Source: Sipunculus nudus
Lineage: Eukaryota; Annelida; Sipuncula; Golfingiida; Sipunculidae
Length of the DNA: 64,000 nucleotides
Direction: 5' to 3'
NCBI GenBank assembly: GCA_026874595.1
Contig: CM049311.1
Coordinates: 33,809,676-33,873,675 of the forward strand
Position numbers and translations under genes: made by a program. The notes beneath the pieces were generated by a model. The model saw nothing but the letters and a program-made list of their open reading frames with translations, was not told the origin of the DNA and did no database searches. Positions 23,729 through 35,927 of the stretch are shown here, piece by piece (positions within the stretch are counted from its first letter, which is position 1; each line of letters starts with the position of its first letter).

Positions 23729-24900
23729 ATGGTTTAAAAATGACTCGGTGGACTTGGACTCTTACCTGAGACACGGACACCCACTCTAAGTGGCATGGAC
23801 TTAGCTTTGCACTGGGACCCGGGTGGTGTGGACTCGAGTACATTAGTGTTTATAGTCTGTACTTGAGAAAACGGTTATAAATTTGGAAGTGTTGAAGTTG
23901 AGATCAGATGGAAATCAATTTTCACTTTAAAATTGAGATAAACTGCACTGTTTCTTCGTTGACGGCTATAGCCCTCCTTGAATATTCAAGTCAGAGTCAC
24001 CTGAGACAAAGTCCGAACCTAGTACTAATTTCCTTATTAACAGAAAATTTTATTAAATGGGTATGAGAGAATATCAAATGTATTTTTGTCAATTTACTCA
24101 TGTTTCTTTCATGTTTAATTACATTTAGTTCCCGATGAAGAACTGAAGCTTGTTTTATAAAGTCTTCTTTTACGTAATGTTCTATTAAAGTTCGTTATAG
24201 CTGCACCCGTTAAAAATCCACGGCCCTATCTGATGCATATTTTTGTAGTGACCTGATAGGAACTAAAGGACGCATATTTTAATCCTAAGGTTTTTGCAGA
24301 AACTTTTGTCATGTGTTTCACTTATATGATATAAAGATTATTTCTGCTATAATTCTCCAGGAAAACCCTTCCAAAATATCAAAATAGAAAGAAAAAATTA
24401 TTCCATTCAGGAAATCTCACCAAAAAATAAATTTTTGAAAGAGATGTGAGGCATATACAGGGATATACGAATTTTTAATTGAAAGGTTTTTTTCCCGATA
24501 AAAAACATAGGTCCAGCTTCTTCATTGCCTGGGAAATATCGTAGATTTAACGATTGTAGAAATTATATGAAAGATTCTTTTATTATTTGAAGCTCAGGCG
24601 ACATCTTGAAACACGATGTTTATTCAGTGTAGTCAGTTGAGGGTATAGTCTAAGGCATGTTAACAGACACATGCGTTATTTGTATACACATGCATATGTT
24701 GTTGAAGTTTCTTCTATGCGAAACGTATAGCTGCCAATGTGTAAAATATAGGCCAAGAAAAATATATTCCAACATTATCAAATTTTTGGTTTAAGTGCTA
24801 TAAATTGTCAAGGAATAAGCAGGTCTGATGCAAAATTGACAACTCTCAAAGATAAAAAGAAAGCAGATTGATATATTTCGATGAAAGCATTAAGCAAGGC
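23729..24900. other. Intron 1 of gene 1, duplicated non-coding sequence
   Basis: Aligns with 41905-42420 of unit 2 (for example CACGGACACCCACTCT and GACAAAGTCCGAACC) and partly with 60520-60900 of unit 3. It contains a GACTTG-type simple repeat at 23740-23860. No gene was recognised. Confidence 0.5.
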
Positions 24901-24919
24901 CACAAAGGAATAATTATAT

Positions 24920-26450
24920 GGGGCTATTCCTTTGTTCCCGTGTATGTTCTGCTACTCTCCTGGTGAACCCGTGTTTCTGAACCATGACAATGTTTTACAT
25001 GAAACGTGCACGTATAAACGAACGACAGATTTGTAGATTCTGGCGGGGGTTTCAAAGTCCCCAAGAGATTGAGGACCCTTTGAAGTGTGTGCGATCCCCC
25101 CCCCCCCCCCCCCGGGCTTCCTTTTGAAAAAAAAACTTTTTTCAAACAACCCATTATTCGGGCGAACTGTTAAAAACCATGGTTTACATGGAAAGATACT
25201 TCTGAATGTATAAAAATCAACATACCTGTAAACTTATAAAACGGTGATCGTGTAAAGAGTATAAGCTCTTTGTGTCCAGTCAACCGAAAAGTGCTCCCCA
25301 ATTAAGAGATTTATGTGGAGTTGTGTTCCGCGTTTGAATTTAAAATCTTTCTTCCTTTTGACAGAGTAAAATTCCTTAACAGGCGATATAATGGAAATGG
25401 GATTCAATGGGGATTACAGGTCCCCTCCTGAAAAAGCGTGACAGGCGAAAAATGCTTTGCTGAACATTTGTAGAGGGTTAGGGTAAATTTTAAGACATAT
25501 CAATAGTCCATTCCATTCTGGAGGTAATAAGTAACACCACAATATATATTTTCTTATATACCATTATGACGAAGGACCATTCCTTTTTCCCCGTGTGGAA
25601 GCCACCCAATCGTATTTATTTGTTCTGCCACTCGCAAGGTGAACTCGTGTTACTGAAGCATGACAGTGTTCACATATGAAACGCATACACGTGAACACAT
25701 GACTGATATTAAAGGAGATTCTGGTGGTAGTTTGTACGTCCTGACTACAGATTCTAGTTTTTTATCAATATAAAGATGTACTGGTGATATTTTTATCATG
25801 TTTTACCGTCCCTACAGACAACGGATCTTAAAAAATATATGTTTAATATATGTTATCAAAATAAAACTTGTCCTAGAAGAGCACAATACCGATACGTCTG
25901 CCGGAGAATCAAATCAGAACGGAAGCAGGTAAACCATGGTCTAGAAAAAACCCAACTCCGTATTAATTATATAGATGTCCTGGTGATATTTTTTTCATAT
26001 TTCACTGTCCCTACAGACAACGGATCTTAAATATATGTGAATCACCCCCCCCCCCCCCCCCCAAAAAAAAAAAAAAAACCCTGTGACCCTACCCGACCTA
26101 ACCTGAATGATGAATGATAATAATGTTGTGGGCCTCTTTTTGAAAAAAAAACCTTAATAAAACACATGACGTGGCCAAACTTTTGAAACCATCATGGAAG
26201 GATATTTTTGAATGTATAAAAAAATCAACATTCCTTTTACCCATATCAAATTTGTCAAACGGTGGTCCAATCACTGGACCTCAGTGCCCAGTGTTGACCA
26301 AACTGAAAAGCCCTCGCATTGAAAGCGGAGTCATGTGGTCTTTGGAAAAAAACTTTCTCCTTTTTTTAGAGAAAATTCCTTTAGAACCGTTACAATGGAT
26401 ATGGGGGATCAATAGGGATTATAGTGGACCCGCGTGACAGCGTTTGCCTT
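24920..26450. repeat. Two ~0.5-0.9-kb direct repeats in intron 1 of gene 1
   Basis: The left copy (about 24920-25445) and right copy (about 25565-26450) share, in order, CTGGTGAACCCGTGTT / AGGTGAACTCGTGTTA, a GAATGTATAAAAA(AA)TCAACAT motif and a GGGATTACAGG/GGGATTATAGTGG end. The right copy also holds an internal duplication with CCCTACAGACAACGGATCTTAAA near 25811 and 26010. Poly-C runs at about 25096 and 26045 lie in equivalent places. Absent from units 2 and 3. Confidence 0.6.
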
Positions 26451-26689
26451 TTGGGTAGGACATGCGCTCTGGCCACGGACTTAACAGGCCAGTGAAAATC
26501 CCCGAGGCGCCTCCTAAAAAAGCGTCACAGGCAGGGAGGACCTTGCAGCACAAAAGAAATAGGGGCACCTTATGGGAAAATATTAAAATAATTGATAATT
26601 CAGCTTAATAGGGCATAATCCCGCAAAGTAAAACAAAATTGTCCTAGAAGAGCACACCACCAATACGACTGCCGAATTGGAAGAAGGGA

Positions 26690-27310
26690 TCCTTTAAAAA
26701 TGGTCGTTGTTTTGAGGTGGTCGTTAAACTGAGGTGGTTGGTAGGCGAGGTTTTACTTTATTATAAATATATATAAATATATATATATATTTAATTATAC
26801 CCATATTTTCATTTATAATCCCTTCCTGATGTTCATATTGTATAGATAAGCTTTTTTATACAAACTCCAGATCAACTGGTAATAATTCATCCTTAAAATT
26901 AAAACGCTTCTGTCGCCGAAGACCATTGGCCAGCAAATGCATTATATGTGGGCCCAAAAGATCGCATTTTATGCCGACGGGGAACGCTTGATTAAACATT
27001 CCTGTTAAGTTAAAAAATTTCCTTTAAATGTAACCTGTTTATGTTATGTAATGAGATGAATATTCCCATTCCCGTACACTTCCGGAAGGCTTAATATAAC
27101 ATATTCGTATCGTTTGACCTCCTACATCCTCAATTAATCACCATTGTTAATCACCTAAATTAAGTCCCACTAATTATTCCTTCCAACAGCCATGGCATCC
27201 ATGTATAGCTGTTATAAAATTATCTCTGTCCCCAGGATAGGGGATGAAATTTTCATCAAAACTAAACAAAACATGAAAGAACATCAAAAAGAGTTCACAC
27301 CAGCATTTAC
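26690..27310. other. Conserved intron 1 segment next to the signal-peptide exon
   Basis: GTCGTTGTTTTGAGGTGGTCG, a TA-rich stretch, CCAGATCAACTGGTAATAATTC, TATGCCGACGGG.AACGCTT and CCATGG(C/T)ATCCATGTATAGCTG recur at 43480-43905 and 62190-63060. No open frame is shared. Confidence 0.5.
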
Positions 27311-27362
27311 CTGCACCGACAATGAAAACTGCAAGGAATAAACCCAGCTTCTTCAGGAACAT
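27311..27362 (-). CDS. Lectin gene 1 exon 1, signal peptide
   Basis: It encodes MFLKKLGLFLAVFIVGA and ends at a GCAG|GTAAAT donor in phase 1. The lysine pair followed by a hydrophobic run and small residues (VGA) is a typical secretory signal. The start is chosen because paralogous exons at 49631-49682 and 63139-63190 have the same ATG, length and donor. Confidence 0.85.
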
Positions 27363-27399
27363 TTTTGTCCTTGTGATGGCTCATGCCAGCCTTCTTCTC

Positions 27400-27440
27400 C
27401 AGAGCTATACTGTGTGTATAATAATCAATGTTTATTGGCT
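27400..27440 (-). promoter_or_regulatory. Candidate core promoter of lectin gene 1
   Basis: On the gene strand, AGCCAAT (complement of 27434-27440) is followed by a weak TATA-like ATTATTATACA about 15 nt downstream, 40-70 nt before the ATG. The same arrangement is present upstream of gene 3 (about 63260-63283); the CCAAT element is altered in gene 2. This is inferred from motif position only. Confidence 0.3.
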
Positions 27441-27979
27441 ACCAACGTGGAAACCATGCATACATTTTGTCCCTCAATCCTTTATTGACATCCAGCGCTT
27501 AACGTATTGTTCTTTGGGTCATGTCAATAAGAAAAAAATCTTATTAACTTTCTTGATTATTATTAACAATTTTATTCTACGTTTCAATTTTGAGAAAGGT
27601 GTTGGTTGTTGTACTGGAATGGAGTTGATAAACTTATCTATACGTACCGATTTTGCGATTAAAAATGTTAATACGTTTTAATGAATATTTAAAAAAATAA
27701 AACTGAAGTTTTATTTTTCCTTCATCCGACTTATTTCATGCAGCACAATGCACGCAATTCCCACAAGTCCAATCGATATTCATCATGCCGGACGTAACTG
27801 GCAGGCTGCAATATTTTCCATCTGGAGAGCGGGCGGGCGCATAATCCGCTGATATAAGTGGTTCATACTGTAAACAACCTTATATTTGAATGATATCTTT
27901 GTGTATTTGTGTATGATGAACATTGGTTATCCTAATATAGGGCTTGAAAAGCGGTGCCCTACAGTGATCGGGTTGTCAG

Positions 27980-28620
27980 TCTGTTCGTCTTCCGTCATGA
28001 CGTCCGTCCGTCACTGGTGCTTCCTTTCGCGCGTTATCTCAAATAGATTTCAATGATCTTCCTCAAATTCACAGGGATCATTAAAGCCCATCAGGGATGC
28101 AGACCTAGCGAATAACAGACCTGTCTGATTAGCAATATGGCCACCAGAGTACAATCAGTGATTTTCTTTTGCGCGCAATAGCTCAAACAGAATAACCTTG
28201 ATTTTTCTCAGATTCACAGGGATGATTAGTGCATATATATGAGGGCTAAAGTCCTATAATATTAAAAACACGCTGGATATTTAGCGCACAATTGTTACTT
28301 TTCTTTCGAGCGCATTATCTCAAATAGGATACTCTTGATCTTTCTCAAATTCATATAAGGGTGATTGCATGGTGCTGGTGAGGGCGCCAGACCTACTGAA
28401 TAATAGATCTGTCCGAATTCAAATATGGACCCAGGAGCACAATATATTTTTTCGCGCGCAATATCTCAAAGAGAATTAATTCACAAGGATCAGTTATGCC
28501 TGTGAAGACTCCGACCTTATCAAATTGCAGACCAATCCGAAATCTAATATGGTTAATCGAGCATAGTCGGTGATTTTCTTTCGCGTGCAATATCCTGTTA
28601 AACCCATTATGGCTGCCAGG
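27980..28620. repeat. ~140-150-bp tandem array upstream of lectin gene 1
   Basis: Four to five degenerate copies carry TTTC(T/G)..CGCGC(A/G)(A/T)TATCTCAAA(T/C)AGAATA..CTTGATCTTTCTCAAATTCACA. A related array lies at 50370-50790, upstream of gene 2. It begins about 600 nt upstream of the first exon. Confidence 0.65.
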
Positions 28621-29466
28621 TAAGTATATTAAAAACCTAACGATATAACCTTTTAGATAATGTCATGATTTTTTTAACCATAGGTCCCTTTTTGATTATT
28701 TGTGGTGATATATTTCAGACCAATCTGGCATCCAATATGACCATAGACCTGCACCAGGTCGAGGAATAAATTAGTTAACAATTTGTTTTTCATTTTATTT
28801 ATCACGTTCATTAACGTTCAGTGATCATTTTATACTTCAGGTATTGTTTTTTCTGTGGGGTGCAAATTGTTTACTTTCCGTCTCCAGGAGGCCCCACTTT
28901 CACTGGGGGTAAGGACTTTATGAGAATCCCGGTTAATTCTGTAGCACGTATTTTTACGTCCGGTTGCAGAGCTCTGCCGCTCACACTTAGGGACTGTCGT
29001 GTTCTGTTAGAACGTGTTTTAAATGATTGATTGTTGAAAGAATGACGAGGCTGGTCTTTGCTTGGCGCACTTTACTCAGTTCACTTGCTTAACACTAGGT
29101 GCCGTAAAACGGTCATGATGCCGTATATCTGACATGTCGTAAAATTACAAATCATACATAAACTTGTATATGACAGGGACGACCACTCGCTCTACGTCAC
29201 CGCACATGACACTCATCAACCAATCATTTTCACAGGCGGGAATCCCACCATCCTTGAAACTTGTAGTAATCATATTCACAGGCGGGAATCACACCAGCAT
29301 TGAATCCTGACGTAAACTCAGCACAATCATAAAGTATCATATCATTTGTAACATACAGTCATTCACATATTTCAATGTTTTTTTTTCCTTGAACTCCACA
29401 GCAGAATAAATATATACAGTGCCAGTAATACGGTATTTACATATAAACATCAAAAGTACATTACTA

Positions 29467-31431
29467 TTACTGTGATGTATATTTCCCTGTCTGAAGTATC
29501 TGTAACAGGGAATCACATTTTGCACCTCGTTTAGTGAGACAGTTCGCAATCTGATAATCTCCAGGGATCCAAATGAGATTCCTTACATCCCTCTCGAAGA
29601 TCTGTTTCAAACTGCCCATGTCTATTCGGAGCCTACGATCATCAACCAATCTGGTACTCTTAATAAAGTCCACCAAGCTTCTATTGTCCACATAAACGTC
29701 TATGGGAAGTAAAAATAATGGATACAGTTCTCTTATAATTGTACGAATGTAAAGAGTTTCTTCAACTGCTTCCTGTAAAGCAAGAGTCTCCGCCGCTAAG
29801 GTCGATTTCACGACCCTTTTGATCTTGTTGGCTCGCCAAGAGAGGGGACAAACATTTCCAAACTCATCAGCTAACAGAACAATGATTCCACTGGTGCTAC
29901 TAATTCCATCAGACAAATTCCCAAAAGCAGCATACACTGATATGTATGTTACCAGTCAGCTTGGGGAAAATATTACTGAATCATATTCTCTAAGACCCAG
30001 AAATATTTTCTTTGCACTGTTTAAGGTTTTAACATCCGTTTGCTTGAGATTTGTGCTGCGGTCAATCAATTCATAAAATTTATCTGGTCTTGAACCCTGA
30101 GCCTCCCAATTCAAGCGTCCAACAATTGCTCTATATTCTTTTTGTTCCATATCACTGAGCTCTCGTTTTTGATTCCCAGGTTTAACGATGATGTCTGACA
30201 TAGTTTTGTTTACATAACTATTCATGCTCACTGTGATCCCTTGTACATCCTGTGACACTTCAAATCCTACGTACTGAAAATAACCCTTTTCTGTCTTACC
30301 AGCAATAAAGCGTTCTTAGAGTGGTTTTATCACATATTGATCAAATTCAGAGTCGCCACAATGCAAAAAATCGTCAATGTGGCTGACCAGTACTCCACAC
30401 AAAACACCTCTTCTAATAAAATAAAAGAGAGATGGATCGACAGAGGATACTTTACACTGTAAGTCATGAAGTTTTTGACGTAGAGATAAATAAAACTGAC
30501 GCGCTCCATCATGGAGCCCATACAGACATTTCTTTAATTTCCATAATGCACCCGGTGGCGCTTCAGCTTCATTAGGGGGCTTTAAATACACATCACGATC
30601 CAATTCTTTTCCTTGTAGAAATGCAGATTTGATATCAGTTGACACTATTGTCCAATTGGTTCTAGCTGCAGCTACGAAAACACACCTAAAAGCTGTCTTG
30701 GCCACTGGGGAATCAGCAGGTATATACTGTTGTTCTTGGAAACCTCGGGCAACTATCCCTGCCTTGTTACCGTTCCCTTTATATGTAATGACCCATCTAG
30801 TGTAAATACATCGCTGCCCTTCGTCAGGTACTTCCTCATAGACCCCAAACATGGTTAACTTTTTTAATTCATCTTTCTTTGCTTCCATACATTCAGGGGT
30901 ATTATGCAATTCACGTTGAAAATCACTCATGAATATGTAATAGGGGACATTTGACTCTGCGCAGTAAACTTGCCATCCATGTTCTTTGTTTAGAAGTCTG
31001 AGTGACCGACGTGGAACATCAACTGAAGCATTACTCACATTATCTTGTTGCGTATAATCAACTTTGTCATTACAGTATTCATGATTGCCAGTTCCGACTG
31101 GTTGACCTATCGTATCCTGACACTCTGGAGAAGCTACCTGGTCAGAAGCAGGTGTCAAATTAGTTCCATTCTCAACTCCAGTATCGTCAGTTTCCATACA
31201 AGTGTCTTTGGATGTAATGGACATTTGGTTAGATCCTACACATTCTGCACCAGATTTGACACAATTTACATTATTCACTTCCCTTTTCATGCTTTCCCAT
31301 GAATCAGGATAGGAGTTAAGAAAATGACGATAACTACCACAGCCCTTGCAAAGTAATGGCTTACCATCGAGTCCCAATGGATTCATGGGGCGTTCTCCAG
31401 CAGTTCTATCATCCACGGATGTGTAATATTT
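29467..31431 (-). pseudogene. Ty1/copia-type reverse transcriptase/RNase H remnant
   Basis: One minus-strand frame runs from 31431 to 29467, interrupted only by in-frame stops at 30316-30318 and 29956-29958. In order: a gag-like zinc-knuckle remnant (CKGCGSYRHFLNSYPDSW, with Tyr where the third metal-binding Cys is expected), an acidic linker, an RVT_2 reverse transcriptase (VSTDIKSAFLQGKELDRDVY, KKCLYGLHDGARQFY, and SHIDDFL as the catalytic box), then RNase H (STLAAETLALQEAVEE, PIDVYVDN) ending WIPGDYQIANCLTKRG. Protease and integrase are absent, yet the frame is continuous from the knuckle to the RT. No LTRs were identified. It lies where units 1 and 2 meet. Confidence 0.88.
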
Positions 31432-31569
31432 TTAGCAACTAGCAGTCGCGGACCCCCCCCCCCCCCAATTGAGAAACTTCACAGTTCAAAACATATTAAA
31501 TGCTCTTGTCACTCAGATAAGGTGTTTCTGAGGGAATTGGACAAGTATCACCCAATATCAGGACGATGA

Positions 31570-31880
31570 GGCAAAAAAAAAATAATTAATTAAAGGAATG
31601 TTTCTCAGGCACCGCCCGCGTCAGTTATAACCTCCCGCATAAAAAAAATATTTTGATGATCATCTTTAAAGAAGATAAAATAATACAATTTTGATCAGAT
31701 ATCCTTTGTTATGTAGTGCTTTGCCTGTGTATCAAACAAATCTGTTATTTTCATGCTTTACCCTGATCATATGACATTTTCATCGAAACATTTACAAAAA
31801 AAGGTCAAATAAAATGTTGCCCGCCCGCACAAGTTTATTAAACAAGTGCCTGAGAACCATACCTTTTTTTAACTTTGGCC
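31570..31880. mobile_element. Harbinger-like MITE b
   Basis: About 311 nt, inverted in orientation relative to the copy at 19017-19358: GGCAAAAAAAA...TTTCTCAGGCACCGCCCGC at the left, GCCCGCCCGC...GTGCCTGAGAACCATACC...TTTGGCC at the right. TTA follows on the right, and the left flank is TGA. The corresponding site in unit 3 (51391-51412, AACAAGTTCACAGTTTTATT) lacks it. Confidence 0.75.
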
Positions 31881-34462
31881 TTACAGTTTTATTTTTTCTA
31901 GTAGTCTACAACAAGCCCATGTGTGTTCAAAAAACACTCATAATGACATACCAGAAGCCTCGTGCATAAAGTAACACTGTGTCAGAGGTGTTTCGCAGTT
32001 GCTATCAAAAGAATGTTTGAATTGCATAAATATAAGCCATGGTAATTACTTAAGACATCTATTTTGACTTAAACTGACAATATTTTAATTTTTCCCTTAG
32101 AATTGAAATAAAATATGACAGAGACATGTCTTTTTTGGTAGTTAACTCCCTTTGATTAAGATATCCATTGCCATGGCAACACAATCTCCATACTCTTTTT
32201 GTGAACCATCTTGTCATCACTTTGGCATGCAGAAATCACCTCTATTACCGTCATATAATAATGATTAAATTTTAAAATCAGCAACCTGTATATAAATATT
32301 CATGAATATTTTTCATTCTCCATTAAAGCCCCAAGGCGTTATCAGAAATTTGAGGAAAAAACAAGCACCATCCTAAAAGTGATGGCTTTTACAGAAATCA
32401 AGGTCACTGTTTTTCGAACTCGTCCGAGAATTCCGGTTAAAACAATTGGTATATCAAATTTGAGGGATAAATATTCAGTACTTCAAAGAATATGGGGGTT
32501 AAATTAATCCTTGCATTCAGCCAATTTGACCTTTTTGAAGTTATCCAAGAAAAGCCCAGGTTGATACAACTTATGTGTCAAACTGAGAGAACATATATAC
32601 AATATTTCAAAGGTTATGACGTTTACAAGAACCACTAAAGATTATGAGGTATGATTCGACTTATATGACCTTGAAGATCACGGTCTAATCCTAGGTTTGA
32701 CAAAGGGGATTCAGGTCAAGGGCATTGGATGAACCCGTCAGAGGACTTTCTGGAAATTATTAAATTGTATTTGTGTTTCGAATTTTAGTAAAAGATATCT
32801 TAAGCTTCAAAATGTTATCGTGTTCACACGATATACTGCGGACGATGACGACAGACGACGATAGACAAATAGAGACATTTCCAGTTGCCGTGTGAGTGAC
32901 TGAATAGTGTTTAATAAATTTTAAATTCGTTAATTATTAAATACAAGCACAATGACAAATGATACACATTCAAACAAATTTATTAAACGAATCAGTCAAT
33001 AGAATTTTACATACACATTAGGTGAACTTTCGTACATTTCATGCGAATCTTCAGTCCTTTTTCATGTGAAGATTTAAGTAAGGAATGCTTTTGTATAAGA
33101 ACCCCTTGTTGTACTTTATGTGCAATTGAATGTATTTTTTTCTTACTTCCTGTAAATATTTCCTTTGAATTCAGAGACTTTCACTTATTAATTTCTCCAA
33201 TGGGGCAATAATTGAAAAAAAAATCTGTAAGCTTATAATTATTACAAGGATAATATCTGTTACAATTACTGTGATTGTGTTTTCTTGAAAAAAAAATATG
33301 TAAAGGTATCTTCGAGATCAACACCCAGGCATCCTGATTATCAAATGAACGAAACGAGGCTGTTTACACGTGTTATATGAATATTCGGTCTACTCTGGTT
33401 TGCCCTTGTTTACTTTATTATAAGCTTATATATAAGTCGCTTCTACATGTGTAAAAAAAATTAAAAGAATATTCTGCCCCGTTAACAGATCAGAGAGAGC
33501 GTACAAAATGGTACTGAAAGGCATTTTCGATTACTCGAGTATTCTATTATGAGAATTTTATACCGGTTTCTCGAGTTCGATATCAGGCTTGCATTTTGAA
33601 CGTTTATGCGGTCATTTATGTCATTATTAATCATGCTTGAAAAACAGAATGTGTTTGTTTCTCACCAACGTAAATAATCGGTGTTCTACCACAATTAAGT
33701 CTCAAAGCATTTCCTTAAATGCATTACAAGACGTAATAAGTGTACAATACTAAAGAAGAGATCCTGTTTTATGATATTCCTAAACTTTAGATAACGAGTA
33801 CTCCTAGTCCAAGTCAAGTAATACCTATCGAATCCACGGTTTTCTGTCAGTTTCAGCCATGTGACACGCATATATGACAACATTCTTTGTAATCAACGCG
33901 GATCCTTGAGGATAAGAGAAGGTAGTTGTATTCATTCAAATTATCTAGATTCACATGCACTAATAAGCGTCCATTTTCAGTAAACCATTCTGCTGAGAGT
34001 TTGCTCGAGAAAATGTGAGGGCAATTATTTATCGTCTTTCGATCATGGTACGGGATTTAGTCTGTACATGAAACCAATAATCCACAGGGAATGTGTTCGA
34101 ATTTACAATTTAGCTTTTAAAGTATTCACAAACACGTAAAAGTATCAATTGTCAGTGAAACCACTCGGCTGAGAGTTTGCACGAGAAAATTTGCTTGCAA
34201 ATGGTAATCGTCTTTCGATCATTGCACTCAAATAAATCTGTAAAAGTTGATGGAAACAGAACGCTTTACCACACACACAAAATAAACAATGATTCATAGG
34301 GAATGTGCATGAATTTACACTATAGCCATTCCTGTTGTGTTCAAAATGAAAGCAATGTACACTGCATGGTCAAAATGGATAGTTTTCTATTAATGGTGAT
34401 ACGCCTCCCCTAATGACAACCTCGTTGCCAAACTCGTGTTAAGGTCACAGCCTCGTCTGTGA

Positions 34463-34728
34463 TCACAGCCTCGTTTCTGTTACCCACATTTCTGTTGAGA
34501 TTTTAGGACCTGTGGCTCCCCGTATGTAGTAGACCAGACGACATGACTTGTCCGTGGAGCCAGGCGGGGTATAAAGGTAGTAGCCTTTACAGGTGACGAC
34601 CTGGAGACAGAGTAACGGACACTCTAGGTCGTCCGTTACCGGGATCTCATCCATCAAATTGTCCGTGTCCGTCATTAGATTCTTGTCCAATAATCCAAAA
34701 TAGGCCTGTCTGATGTCGGCCGGGGAAC
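34463..34728 (-). CDS. Lectin gene 2 exon 4, PAN/apple-like domain
   Basis: Acceptor TTGGTCACAG, 266 nt, stop after VTETRL. Cysteine pattern ECPLLCLQVVTC plus SCRLVYY, as in the other two genes. The junction codons read PGSPADIRQ. Confidence 0.88.
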
Positions 34729-35927
34729 CTGTGACCAACATGAATTAATCTTTAAAGCAAAGTTAAAATTATCAGAAAGCTCGATATTTAAATGTACAGC
34801 TCCTTTACAGAATAGCTGTTTATCTTTGATTTGCAGATGATAGACTGAATAATAGACTGCATGGAAATAAGGGGTTTATCGATTCTATAGAGCAGTAAAA
34901 TAATGCAGTAATACGATTGGTTTCATGACATGGCTTTTTATCTAAATGCAAGGAACTTAATAAATAATATATAAAGGGCACATAGCTAAAAATGTAAAAA
35001 TCTTGCAGTTTGGTCCGCAATATTTGTGAAAAACTGGCTGAGCCGATTTTCTTCATTTTTTGCATGGTAAAAATGTTTTATGTGCAGATGATGTCCAGAA
35101 CACTATCACAACTCTGATTCTCTAACTGCTATAAAAACCAACACGCGCGTAACTCCCAAAATATAAGGGACCTACTCTCTGGAGTGCAAAGATCTACTTT
35201 GATGTCAAGTGAGACGTTTCTAGGTGAAACGGTTACGATTTGTGCCTTGTTAACGGACGGGCGGACAGACGGACGGAAAAAGGGTGATTGCTATAGCTAA
35301 GATGACCCATGACTGTTTACTCAGATATAGATTTAATTGCATTACATAAATATTTGCAAGGTATGGTTTTAATTAAACTCTAGTCAATCAGAACTGTGCT
35401 CAATTTCTTCATTGCATCGTCCCATCTGGAAATTATCTGCAACCTTGTTTAAATATTGCCAAAATTCAATGGGAACCCCAACGTGGAAAGGACTATAGAA
35501 TAACATACTGCAAATATATTAATCGGACCTACACAGAGTTGTTATATTCTAAACGGAGGCCATCTTAGACGTCTGGAAGACCCTAATCATAGACATCTGA
35601 AGACCATGAAATGGTCTTATAACATCAATTAATTTTCATCCTTGGCGTTTAATTGTGTAATCATCTACATCTTGTAGTCTACTATTTATGCAATATTCTA
35701 TTTCTTGTATTCTTATACTTCCTATAGTCTTGAGTCTACTCGTTTTTATATGAAAATACTTCAAACTATACTATCAACATAACTATCTCTAAGAAGTCTT
35801 GGGACTTGTAATCCCGTAAAAATTGCTGTCGTTTATACTAAAACGGTGTCACGCGTACTGTTTACATTACTGCTGGAAGTTAAGTGTCTTCGCCATCGTC
35901 GAAGATTTAAAAAATCCGCAAAGTTGC

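Larger units (their letters stand above)
12239..27362 (-). other. Lectin gene 1: secreted CTLD plus PAN/apple-like protein (gene model)
   Basis: A four-exon minus-strand model: 27362-27311, 19775-19595, 17836-17601 and 12504-12239. The junctions are GT/AG with phases 1, 2 and 1, and the spliced frame is open for 244 aa. Residues 1-17 are a signal peptide, about 24-152 a long-form CTLD and about 157-244 a four-cysteine PAN/apple-like domain. The product should be secreted and may bind glycans. It is the most diverged paralogue: the CTLD cysteine after GSAQQ is Tyr, the Trp of the WHD motif is Cys and the Asp is Gly, and exon 3 is two codons shorter (FLDG for FEFPDG). It may be a changed or decaying lectin. 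Intron 1 carries a Gypsy-like element in antisense. Transcript ends are not visible from sequence alone. Confidence 0.85.
6500..28945. repeat. Segmental duplication unit 1 (lectin gene 1)
   Basis: From about 6505 (AGAACTCACTGGAAATAACT) this stretch aligns in order with 32740-28945-equivalent parts of unit 2 and with 52240 onward in unit 3, including flanks, exons and introns. The alignment is broken by insertions: the LINE/pogo block at 7085-10743, the Gypsy element at 20136-23728 and a MITE at 19017-19358. Similarity to the right flank of gene 2 (51061-51115) stops at about 28945, next to the copia fragment. Confidence 0.7.

Noticed and set aside
27322..27681. Plus-strand 119-codon open frame over the first exon of gene 1
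   Set aside because: It is the antisense of the signal-peptide exon and promoter, AT-rich, and not conserved as a frame in units 2 and 3.
29467..31431. Domesticated copia-derived host gene
   Set aside because: There are two in-frame stops in the RT/RNase H part and no splice sites that would remove them; a decayed element is the simpler reading.
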